Below, one piece after another: positions 17,774 through 24,877 of a DNA stretch of 46,178 nucleotides. Position 1 is the stretch's first letter; each line of letters begins with the position of its first letter. This DNA is from Candidatus Poribacteria bacterium (GTDB taxonomy: Bacteria; Poribacteria; WGA-4E; WGA-3G). The notes under the pieces were generated by a model. It was not told where the DNA came from, searched no databases, and saw nothing but the letters and a program-made list of their open reading frames with translations. A program made the translations under genes and the position numbers. The stretch lies in assembly GCA_022820835.1 (NCBI GenBank), contig JAJEET010000120.1, forward strand, positions 1-46,178, read 5' to 3'.

Positions 17774-19231
17774 ATGGCACAACAAAACATAACACTCCAA
17801 AAAATCGATGAATACCGTTGGCGTATCCCGAAAAGCTACATGAAAGGCATGCGCGTGGACGGCATCGTCTACGCCAACGAGAAACTCCTTGAACAGACTA
17901 ATAGTGATGAGGCGTTGAAACAGGTGGCGAACGTCGCGCACCTCCCCGGCATCGTCAAATACTCACTCGCAATGCCAGATCTACACTGGGGGTACGGCTT
18001 CGTCATCGGCGGTGTCGCGGCGACCGACCCGAAAGCCGACGGTGTCGTCTCTCCCGGCGGCATCGGATACGACATCAACTGTGGGGTACGGCTCATCCGG
18101 ACAAATCTCGACATCTCACAACTCGAAGGGAAAGCGAAAAATCTCATCGGCAAACTGTTTGAGAATGTCCCGTGCGGTGTCGGCTCCAGTGGCAAAATTC
18201 GGCTCACCGTCCAAGAGGAACGGCAGATGCTCGAAAAAGGCGCGCGCTGGTCCATCGAACGCGACTACGGACACCCAAAGGATCTCAACTTCACCGAGGC
18301 GACAGGCTTCCTTGAACACGCAAACGCCGATGCCGCGAGCCAACGCGCATTGGAACGCGGCAAAAACCAACTCGGCACACTCGGCTCCGGCAACCACTTC
18401 CTTGAAGTCCAAGTCGTTGACCGTATCTTCTACCGAGAAGCCGCGGACGCAATGGGGTTAACCGAAGGCAATATATGTGTCATGATCCATACCGGTTCTC
18501 GCGGCTTCGGCTACCAGATCTGTGATGAGCACGTCAAGAGTTGGGTCAAAGTCGCCGAAAGATACGGGATTAAACTTCCCGACCGGCAGCTCGCCTCCGC
18601 ACCGATCAACTCACCGGAGGGTCAGGACTACATCACCGCCATGGCGTGTAGTGCCAACTACGCGTGGAACAACCGGCAGTGCATCATGCACCTCGTCCGC
18701 CAGACATTCATGCAGTTTTTTGATACAACGGAAGACGAGCTCGGCTTAGAACTCGTCTACGATGTCGCACACAACATCGGCAAATTCGAGAAACACACCG
18801 TTGACGGCGAAGAACGTGAACTTTTCATCCACCGCAAAGGCGCGACGCGTGCGTTCCCGGCGGGACACCCCGAAATCCCCGATAAGTATCAGAAAGTCGG
18901 GCAACCCGTCCTAATCCCCGGCGATATGGGAACCGCCTCTTATGTCCTCGTCGGTGATCCGGGTGCGATGGCGGAGACATGGGGCACCACCTGCCACGGT
19001 GCCGGTAGATTACTCTCACGCCGGAAAGCGATCGCCTTAACCAAAGGACGTTCCATCCAGAAAGACTTGGAAGCGCAAGGCATCTACGTCCGCGCCGAAG
19101 GCAGGCGCACCCTCCAAGAAGAGGTCCCTGAAGCATACAAAGATGTCGATGAAGTCGTCCGCGTCGTTGACAAAGCCGGACTCTCACGACGCGTCGCACG
19201 CCTCCGACCCATCGGTGTCGTAAAAGGCTAA
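17774..19231 (+). CDS. rtcB: RNA-splicing ligase RtcB
   Basis: RtcB joins 2',3'-cyclic phosphate (or 3'-phosphate) and 5'-OH RNA ends using GTP and Mn2+, in RNA repair and tRNA splicing. The 485-aa protein has the full set of family motifs. They are MPDLHWGYGFVIGGVAATDP, PGGIGYDINCGVRL (metal Cys103), GTLGSGNHFLEV and MIHTGSRGFGYQICDEH (metal His residues), YDVAHNIGKFE and TTCHGAGRLLSR, where the His before GAGR is the guanylylated residue in characterised RtcB. Length is typical for the roughly 480-aa family. No Shine-Dalgarno is clear before ATG 17774. A sigma-54 promoter and a structured RNA lie just downstream, which matters because rtc operons in proteobacteria are sigma-54 controlled. 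Confidence 0.95.
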   Translation: MAQQNITLQKIDEYRWRIPKSYMKGMRVDGIVYANEKLLEQTNSDEALKQVANVAHLPGIVKYSLAMPDLHWGYGFVIGGVAATDPKADGVVSPGGIGYDINCGVRLIRTNLDISQLEGKAKNLIGKLFENVPCGVGSSGKIRLTVQEERQMLEKGARWSIERDYGHPKDLNFTEATGFLEHANADAASQRALERGKNQLGTLGSGNHFLEVQVVDRIFYREAADAMGLTEGNICVMIHTGSRGFGYQICDEHVKSWVKVAERYGIKLPDRQLASAPINSPEGQDYITAMACSANYAWNNRQCIMHLVRQTFMQFFDTTEDELGLELVYDVAHNIGKFEKHTVDGEERELFIHRKGATRAFPAGHPEIPDKYQKVGQPVLIPGDMGTASYVLVGDPGAMAETWGTTCHGAGRLLSRRKAIALTKGRSIQKDLEAQGIYVRAEGRRTLQEEVPEAYKDVDEVVRVVDKAGLSRRVARLRPIGVVKG

Positions 19232-19369
19232 CATCTAAGGAACAACTAACAGCCGACGGCTGATGATTGATCGCTGACAGCCATTCCACAATGTTTACTT
19301 TTTTACCAGACATGTTCAAAAAATAAGCAAAATTCCAACGTTTATTGCCGAAAACAGACGCTTTTCGAT

Positions 19370-19385
19370 TGGCACGAAAATTGCA
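19370..19385 (+). promoter_or_regulatory. Consensus sigma-54 promoter (-24/-12)
   Basis: TGGCACGAAAATTGCA matches the sigma-54 consensus TGGCAC-N5-TTGC at every defined base. GG (19371-19372) and GC (19383-19384) are spaced 12 nt apart as required. The expected transcription start is near 19395. Sigma-54 promoters need an enhancer-binding activator; no RtcR-like gene lies in the window. Confidence 0.75.
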
Positions 19386-19395
19386 CATACACAAA

Positions 19396-19526
19396 TAAGC
19401 CTCCTTGGGTAAGCCGGAACCATAATACCTAAAAGTCACGGTCTGCAGAAACCTATACAACACGCGTTAGGTTAGAATCCCTGCAATTCTGTGACCGATT
19501 AGGAACACAGTTCCGGCTCCTTTTTT
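19396..19526 (+). ncRNA. Candidate structured ncRNA with intrinsic terminator
   Basis: No open frame fits this stretch, but it holds nested complementary segments. AGCCGGAAC (19412-19420) is an exact complement of GTTCCGGCT (19510-19518), closing a ~100-nt domain. Inside, GTCAC (19435-19439) pairs GTGAC (19491-19495), TGCAG (19444-19448) pairs CTGCA (19481-19485) and AACCTA (19450-19455) pairs TAGGTT (19468-19473). A competing local hairpin GGAAC/GTTCC (19502-19506, 19510-19514) precedes CTCC and six T residues, a plausible terminator. The segment GGTTAGAATCC looks loosely like a tRNA T-arm. The sigma-54 promoter just upstream would start it near 19395. It could be a tRNA-like or Y-RNA-like molecule linked to RtcB, or a new class. 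Ends are estimated. Confidence 0.6.
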
Positions 19527-19528
19527 GC

Positions 19529-19556
19529 TTGCATCCCTCCCCAACGCTTGTATAAT
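19529..19556 (+). promoter_or_regulatory. Possible sigma-70 promoter
   Basis: TTGCAT (19529-19534) and TATAAT (19551-19556) are spaced 16 nt. It lies just after the ncRNA terminator and points toward the ECF sigma gene, about 410 nt from its start. What it transcribes is unclear; the 83-aa frame beneath it (19525-19776) does not look like a protein. Confidence 0.4.
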
Positions 19557-19885
19557 ATCAGTAAGGTGTTCCGTGCTGTGTCCCCGAGTGTTGAAAAACA
19601 GACGACGCTCTGGGGTAAACTCAAACAAACAGAAAAGACTACCAAGTAACTGTCGCACTATAACATTTCGCGCCTACGGGACTGTGTATCGGGGCATCCA
19701 CGTTTATTTTTTACAAGTTATGTTTGTATTGGTAACTGTCCGAAAAACCGAAAACTATTGTGGAAGCATATCGTGATCGGGACAGAAACTGTCTAAACTT
19801 CAGTAGATTTAGAGAACACTTCTAAGCGATCCGATCCTGCATGGAATTTGCCAAAAATCTGCCGGTATCGGATTTTTTTCGAGAT
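19557..19885. other. Intergenic stretch upstream of the ECF sigma gene
   Basis: I see no convincing gene. A 63-aa minus-strand frame (19467-19658; EFTPERRLFFNTRGHSTEHL) overlaps the ncRNA and its terminator and matches no family I recognise. Near the right end, ATCCGATCCTGC (about 19829-19840) and GGTATCGGATTTTTTTC (19863-19880) are partly complementary around ATCCGAT/ATCGGAT and end in a T-run. They may form a terminator-like hairpin just before the ECF promoter. Confidence 0.4.
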
Positions 19886-19919
19886 ATGCACCCTTTCCGC
19901 TTCAAAATTGTATCATTAA
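19886..19919 (+). promoter_or_regulatory. Putative ECF-sigma promoter, copy 1 (autoregulatory)
   Basis: A 34-nt element begins ATGCACC and ends AAATTGTATCATTAA. Copy 2 at 23031-23064, before the WD40 gene, is the same length with both ends conserved. The likely -35 (GCACC, 19888-19892) and -10 (GTATCA, 19910-19915) are 17 nt apart, as in ECF-type promoters. It sits 55 nt before the proposed start of the ECF gene. Confidence 0.6.
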
Positions 19920-19974
19920 CAATTTGAATGTAAATACAATCACGTTTATGCGTGGGTCATGGAGAATTCTGATA

Positions 19975-22965
19975 GTGGAAAACGATGTTCAACTGATTCA
20001 CAGAGTTCTATCAGGGGATGAAGCGGCATTCACTGCTTTAGTCCGAAAGTACCAAAAGAGCGTTCACGCGCTTGCGTGGCGGAAGATCGGCGATTTTCAC
20101 ATCGCTGAGGAGATTGCTCAAGATGCCTTCATCCAAGCATACAAAAACCTTGCAAGGCTAAGAAACCCCAACCAGTTTGCTGGATGGCTTTATGTTATTG
20201 CGAGTAATCTTTGCAAGAGGTGGCATCAAAGTAACAAACCTGCGATGCAATCCCTGGATGAGGCATCTGTAATGGAGGTAGAGGCATTTTCCTATAGACG
20301 TTATGTGTCGGAGCAACGGGAGGCGGAAGCGATGGAACATCGCCGCGAAATCGTCAAAGAGCTTCTGGAAAAATTGCCGGAGAGTGAACGCACGGTGGTG
20401 ACACTCTACTATCTCGGCGAGATGACAACACAAGAGATAGGCAACTTCTTGGGAGTCTCGGTAAATACGATCAAAAGTCGGCTTCGCCGGGCACGAGAGC
20501 GTTTACAGGCGGAAGAGCATCTGATTAGCGAAACGCTGGGGAGCGTCCAATTGCCCATCAATTTCATTGAGCGTATCATGCAGCAAGTCGCCGACATAAA
20601 ACCAGTCGCCCCTCAGGTTGGCAAACCCTTACTACCGTGGGTCGCTTTTGGCACCGCTGCCATTCTTATAATGCTGATGCTCGGTGTCGGGTCTCAATAC
20701 CTTACTCGCTTTCAGAGACCTTACAACTTGAACGCCCAATCGGAAACCACTGTTGAGATCATTGACGCACCCATTGTCCTTGACACACAAGCAGAACCGG
20801 ACCTACGGAACCAAGCCGGACTTTTCGATACGATTGGTAGCGACAGAGGCACCGGCGTGCAAGCTTCAAAGCCGATTGTGCCGAATCCGACTGCACAGGT
20901 AGAGACGGAAGTCCCGCCAACGCTAAATCAGCAGTGGAGGCAAGCAAACGCACCAGGTTTCGCTCCAATATTAGGCTTGTTCGTAAACTCAGAAGGCGAT
21001 ACCTACGCCGCTTCGCTCCTCGGTATCTATAGATTGCCAAGAGATGCCCCTGCGTGGACGTTCATTAGTCCGGCAGCCGCTGTTAACCTTCCAACCGCTT
21101 TCACAGACTACAGCATGATACCCATGGCTGAGAAAGACGACACGCTCTACCTTGCCTCTGTTGATGAACTGTTTAGTTCGAGCGATAGCGGAGAGACATG
21201 GACATCGCTTGGGGATCGCCCAAAAGGAGCCGCTATGGGATTAGCAATAACTGATGAAGCCTTGTACCTTGCACTTCGAGAGAATGGAATCTTCCGATCT
21301 GAAGATCAGGGAAAGCAGTGGACCCTATTGAATGATGAAGTTACAGAGCTAACAACCTTTGCCGTGGCTACACTTGAAAACACAGTGTTTGTCGGGACAA
21401 ATCAGGGGCTATACCGTATCAAGCCAAGACACGGTTTAGAAAAATTGCCACTAAATACCACGCTAACTATCCATTCCTTGGCAGTTTCCGAAAATAACCT
21501 TTATGTCGGGACAGGACCCGATGTTTTAAATTCTTCTCGAACGAGAGCATCTGTACAAGAACGAAAAGATAAGAAGCAAGGTATGTGGGAAATTTTCCAT
21601 TCAGCCGACTTCGGAGATTCATGGACGAATATAACACCGCCAACCGAATCACCGATAATAAGCATGTCACCCGGTGTTAAAGTCCTCACTGCTGGAAGAA
21701 CACTTTTAGCAATCGGATATACCGGTTTCCATCTCCGATCCATGGACGGTGGAAAAACGTGGTCAGGTACCGATCAGAAACTGAGCGTGGTTGCAATGAT
21801 GAATTCATTTTTACTGAGCATGTTCCCTGCTGTCGGCGTGGACGAAAATACCGTGTTCACAGCCGGATTTCTCGGGCTTAACCGTTCAACGGATGGCGGC
21901 GAGTCGTGGCAGCCCTTTATGACCGGCATGGTAGGGACCAGAATATCCAACTTAATAACCTTCAAAAACACACTCTACGGGAATACCGCTACCAATATCG
22001 CCAAATCCACCGACGGTGGGATGTCGTGGAATACCCTACGCTTTGCTCCCGATGCATGGACACCAAAGTCGGAATTGGATTCCGGCAGACCCCTGTTTTC
22101 TTCAAAATTGGCGGTCGCTGACGGTGTACTTTACGGGATCACAACCATCCCAAGAATAGAAAGTGCACTGCGCATTTTCCATCTTTCCGAGAAGGGCAGT
22201 ATGCTGGTGACTATTCAAGATTTCAAGCTTTTGAGTGGAAATCGCTCTATAGAGACACCAAAAACTGAATCACAGGAGACCTCTAAACAGAGTATCGCAG
22301 ACGACTCCCCTAACAATACTGACCAAGTAAGTTCATCATCAGGCGCAGCCCGCCAACCCATAGCGTATCCCCGCAAGTTCGCAGTCAGCGGCGATACGTT
22401 TTATGTAGAATATAAACAGAGACTTTTACGATGGAGACGCGGCGAACCAGATTGGGTTGATACTGGACTAATAGATACTGCTGAAGGTGCCAATGAGGGC
22501 ATCGCCAAACCGTCTACGCTTGCTGTTTCAGGCGAAACCGTCTACGTCGGAAAACGCGACGGCCATCTGCTCCGATCATTTGACGCGGGGAACACGTGGA
22601 AAGATGTGACATCAACGATGCCACTCCGATTTGAGTACTTCAACGAGATAGTCTTTGTCAATTCACGGATTTACGTTGCTACGAGCGCAGGCGTTTTGAC
22701 ATCAGAAGATGGTGAAAACTGGCACACGATAACCGATACAGAAGGCACACACACCGTCATAGACCGAATCGCAATAGCAGACGAAACCGTTTATGGTGCT
22801 GGTGATACCGGTATCTATCAATTAGACAACCGCGGCAGGTGGGAACGGATCTTGCCACCGGTACCGAATCGGGTCATCTCTCTTGCTATCAATGCTGACA
22901 AACTTTATATTGCTACCGAACGCAGCGGAATGTTTTATGCATCGCTTGAGAAGGAAAACGACTGA
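19975..22965 (+). CDS. ECF sigma factor fused to membrane helix and Asp-box beta-propeller
   Basis: The GTG at 19975 (GGAG ten bases upstream) gives 996 aa; in-frame TTG 19924 or ATG 19948 lack a ribosome site. Residues ~1-190 are an ECF sigma-70 factor. Region 2 reads DEAAFTALVRKYQKSVHALAWRKIG, then IAEEIAQDAFIQAYKNLARL and FAGWLYVIASNLCKRW. Region 4 reads LEKLPESERTVVTLYYLGEM and IGNFLGVSVNTIKSRLRRARERL. A single membrane helix follows (LLPWVAFGTAAILIMLMLGVGS). The remaining ~750 residues have about eight Asp-box turns (SSDSGETW, SEDQGKQW, SADFGDSW, SMDGGKTW, STDGGESW, STDGGMSW, SFDAGNTW, SEDGENW), i.e. BNR or Ycf48-like propellers placed outside the membrane. I infer a one-protein sensor-regulator whose sigma domain is membrane tethered. 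No separate anti-sigma gene is adjacent. Confidence 0.88.
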   Translation: MENDVQLIHRVLSGDEAAFTALVRKYQKSVHALAWRKIGDFHIAEEIAQDAFIQAYKNLARLRNPNQFAGWLYVIASNLCKRWHQSNKPAMQSLDEASVMEVEAFSYRRYVSEQREAEAMEHRREIVKELLEKLPESERTVVTLYYLGEMTTQEIGNFLGVSVNTIKSRLRRARERLQAEEHLISETLGSVQLPINFIERIMQQVADIKPVAPQVGKPLLPWVAFGTAAILIMLMLGVGSQYLTRFQRPYNLNAQSETTVEIIDAPIVLDTQAEPDLRNQAGLFDTIGSDRGTGVQASKPIVPNPTAQVETEVPPTLNQQWRQANAPGFAPILGLFVNSEGDTYAASLLGIYRLPRDAPAWTFISPAAAVNLPTAFTDYSMIPMAEKDDTLYLASVDELFSSSDSGETWTSLGDRPKGAAMGLAITDEALYLALRENGIFRSEDQGKQWTLLNDEVTELTTFAVATLENTVFVGTNQGLYRIKPRHGLEKLPLNTTLTIHSLAVSENNLYVGTGPDVLNSSRTRASVQERKDKKQGMWEIFHSADFGDSWTNITPPTESPIISMSPGVKVLTAGRTLLAIGYTGFHLRSMDGGKTWSGTDQKLSVVAMMNSFLLSMFPAVGVDENTVFTAGFLGLNRSTDGGESWQPFMTGMVGTRISNLITFKNTLYGNTATNIAKSTDGGMSWNTLRFAPDAWTPKSELDSGRPLFSSKLAVADGVLYGITTIPRIESALRIFHLSEKGSMLVTIQDFKLLSGNRSIETPKTESQETSKQSIADDSPNNTDQVSSSSGAARQPIAYPRKFAVSGDTFYVEYKQRLLRWRRGEPDWVDTGLIDTAEGANEGIAKPSTLAVSGETVYVGKRDGHLLRSFDAGNTWKDVTSTMPLRFEYFNEIVFVNSRIYVATSAGVLTSEDGENWHTITDTEGTHTVIDRIAIADETVYGAGDTGIYQLDNRGRWERILPPVPNRVISLAINADKLYIATERSGMFYASLEKEND

Positions 22966-23030
22966 TATTCCCAGAAATTCTCCCATCAGAAACCGCTTAT
23001 TTTTCGTCTCATTCAATTTTTTTTCCCATT

Positions 23031-23064
23031 ATGCACCTTTTTGACCTTCAAATTGTATCATTAA
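23031..23064 (+). promoter_or_regulatory. Putative ECF-sigma promoter, copy 2
   Basis: The element starts ATGCACC and ends AAATTGTATCATTAA, with the same overall length and spacing as the copy before the ECF sigma gene (19886-19919). GCACC (23033-23037) and GTATCA (23055-23060) would be -35 and -10. It lies 82 nt before the WD40 protein start, making that gene a likely target of the upstream sigma factor. Confidence 0.6.
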
Positions 23065-23145
23065 ATCATGACTAAAGGTTTGAGCAATTTAAGGCAAACA
23101 TAAATTATCTACACCCGAAGGTGTTTTCGGGAAGGAGACATTCAA

Positions 23146-24774
23146 ATGAAGAAATTAAGCCTTTCAATTTTAACCCTACTCTCCATTTTCACTATTATTT
23201 TACCTTTTGCCGCTGCCGAGGAGTACTTCCATACTCGGACGCTCAGTGGACATAAATATTCTGTCTATGCAGTGGCATTCAAAGACGATAGCACACTTAT
23301 CAGTGTGGGGACCGGTAGCGTCCTTCACTCTTGGAATCTGGATACGGGTGCGCAACACTGGCAGACCGGAGTTGGTCTCTTCTTAATCTCTGATATTGCT
23401 ATCTCATCGCATGACCCGCGTTTTGTCGTCTATGCTGGCGGACTGTTTTTCCGCCCTTATATTGGGATGTCTTACACAGATGATGGAGACATAAGAGGTT
23501 ACCTCATAGGACATACAAACACTGTCAATACGCTGTCCTTTAAACCAGAGAGTTCCACCCTCGCCAGCGGAAGCGACGACGACACAATCCGTATCTGGGA
23601 TTTAACATGGGACGCGTGGAAAAGTCGACCCGTTCAGACACTGCGCGGACATGGCAATGACGTCGAATCGGTTGCGTGGAGTCCTGATGGCACGCTGATT
23701 GCCAGTGGTAGTAGAGATCGGACCGTCCGCTTGTGGAACCCAGACAACGGCAGCAACATCGCTGTACTTCGCGGACATACAAATACTGTTAATGCGGTTG
23801 CGTGGAGTCCTGATGGCACGCTGATCGCCAGTGCAAGCCGCGATGACACAATCCGGATTTGGGACCCAACGGACACGGACTCTCCGCTGCACGTCTTGGA
23901 AGGGCATACCGGTAACGTCAATACGTTAGCATTCCATCCAACTGAGCCACTCCTTGCCAGTGGCAGCAGTGATGACACAATCCGATTATGGAACCCCACC
24001 ACTGGTGTGCACAAAGCCACTTTGAAAGGGCATACAAGGGGTGTTAATACAATAGCATGGAGCCCGGATGGATTGATTCTTGTTAGCGGCAGCGATGACG
24101 ACACAATCCGATTATGGGAACCACTCGCAGCTGTTGATATAACAGGGGACGGTAGTGTCACATATCTTGACATTATTGAAGTGGCGGAGAACTACGGAAA
24201 AACTGTCGTAGAGGGCGCAAACCCACGCGCGGATGTCAACAAAGATGGTGTCGTTGATATTGAGGACCTTATTGTTGTTGCGAAGGCAGTGGATTCCCAA
24301 GCACCAGTAGATTCCCAAGCGGCTCCTATTCTTGCACAGAATCCAAACAATTTCTCCTTCACCGCAGAAGATGTTCAGCAGTGGATCCAAGAGGCACAGG
24401 ATGTTGGTGCGAATCCACAGACGATTGCTGTCTTAGAACGCTTTTTGGCAGTTGGGACACGGGCGGCACAACCGACACCGGAAAAAACAGCACTCTTGGC
24501 GAACTACCCCAACCCGTTCAATCCAGAAACATGGATACCCTATCAGTTGGCACAACCAGCGGAGGTCGCACTGATGATCTATGCAGCCAACGGAATAATC
24601 GTCCGAACCTTGACATTAGGGTATCAACCTGCGGGTATCTATCAGTCTCGAAGCCGTGCGGCGTATTGGGATGGCAGAAACGAACTCGGTGAGCGAGTTG
24701 CAAGTGGCGTTTACTTCTATACACTCAAAGCTGGGCAGTTCACTGCCACGCGGAAGATGTTAATACAAAAATAG
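23146..24774 (+). CDS. Secreted WD40 propeller protein with dockerin-like and FlgD-like C-terminal domains
   Basis: The 542-aa protein (GGAGA 8 nt upstream) has a signal peptide MKKLSLSILTLLSIFTIILPFAAAE. About six recognisable WD40 blades lie in residues ~25-330 (GHTNTVNAVAWSPDGTLIAS and DDTIRIWDP units; an additional blade near residue 75-115 is degenerate). DITGDGSVTYLDIIEVAENYG and DVNKDGVVDIEDLIVVAK (about 335-385) are two EF-hand-like loops typical of type I dockerins. The C-terminal ~90 residues, starting NYPNPFNPETWIPYQL and ending ATRKMLIQK, are a FlgD-Ig/sorting-type domain frequent in Poribacteria. It probably works outside the cell or on its surface. A matching ECF promoter element lies upstream, and the sigma gene ends 180 nt before it. 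Confidence 0.88.
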   Translation: MKKLSLSILTLLSIFTIILPFAAAEEYFHTRTLSGHKYSVYAVAFKDDSTLISVGTGSVLHSWNLDTGAQHWQTGVGLFLISDIAISSHDPRFVVYAGGLFFRPYIGMSYTDDGDIRGYLIGHTNTVNTLSFKPESSTLASGSDDDTIRIWDLTWDAWKSRPVQTLRGHGNDVESVAWSPDGTLIASGSRDRTVRLWNPDNGSNIAVLRGHTNTVNAVAWSPDGTLIASASRDDTIRIWDPTDTDSPLHVLEGHTGNVNTLAFHPTEPLLASGSSDDTIRLWNPTTGVHKATLKGHTRGVNTIAWSPDGLILVSGSDDDTIRLWEPLAAVDITGDGSVTYLDIIEVAENYGKTVVEGANPRADVNKDGVVDIEDLIVVAKAVDSQAPVDSQAAPILAQNPNNFSFTAEDVQQWIQEAQDVGANPQTIAVLERFLAVGTRAAQPTPEKTALLANYPNPFNPETWIPYQLAQPAEVALMIYAANGIIVRTLTLGYQPAGIYQSRSRAAYWDGRNELGERVASGVYFYTLKAGQFTATRKMLIQK

Positions 24775-24794
24775 TATCAAATGACCATAGGATA

Positions 24795-24826
24795 GCTGGG
24801 GGGTTGATGTTTATTAACTTCCCAGC
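24795..24826. terminator. Hairpin between convergent genes, likely bidirectional terminator
   Basis: GCTGGGGGGTTGA (24795-24807) can pair along its full 13 positions with TTAACTTCCCAGC (24814-24826), with three G-T wobbles and a six-base loop. It lies between the WD40 gene and the convergent oxidoreductase gene. No long T-tract follows on either side, so strength is uncertain. Confidence 0.55.
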
Positions 24827-24877
24827 GATCATTTCTGAGTGGGATGTTTCGTCCATATAGAGGCTCGTATTATAGGA

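Noticed and set aside
19412..19518. Cobalamin or other known riboswitch, or a tRNA gene
   Set aside because: The conserved core boxes I know of for cobalamin, and a cloverleaf with CCA end, are not present; only a loosely T-arm-like segment is.
19467..19658. Minus-strand 63-aa frame reading EFTPERRLFFNTRGHSTEHL
   Set aside because: It overlaps the structured RNA and its terminator, lacks a ribosome site and matches nothing I recognise.
19525..19776. Plus-strand 83-aa frame
   Set aside because: It begins in the T-run of a terminator and has an unusual, Arg/Cys-rich composition without domain features.
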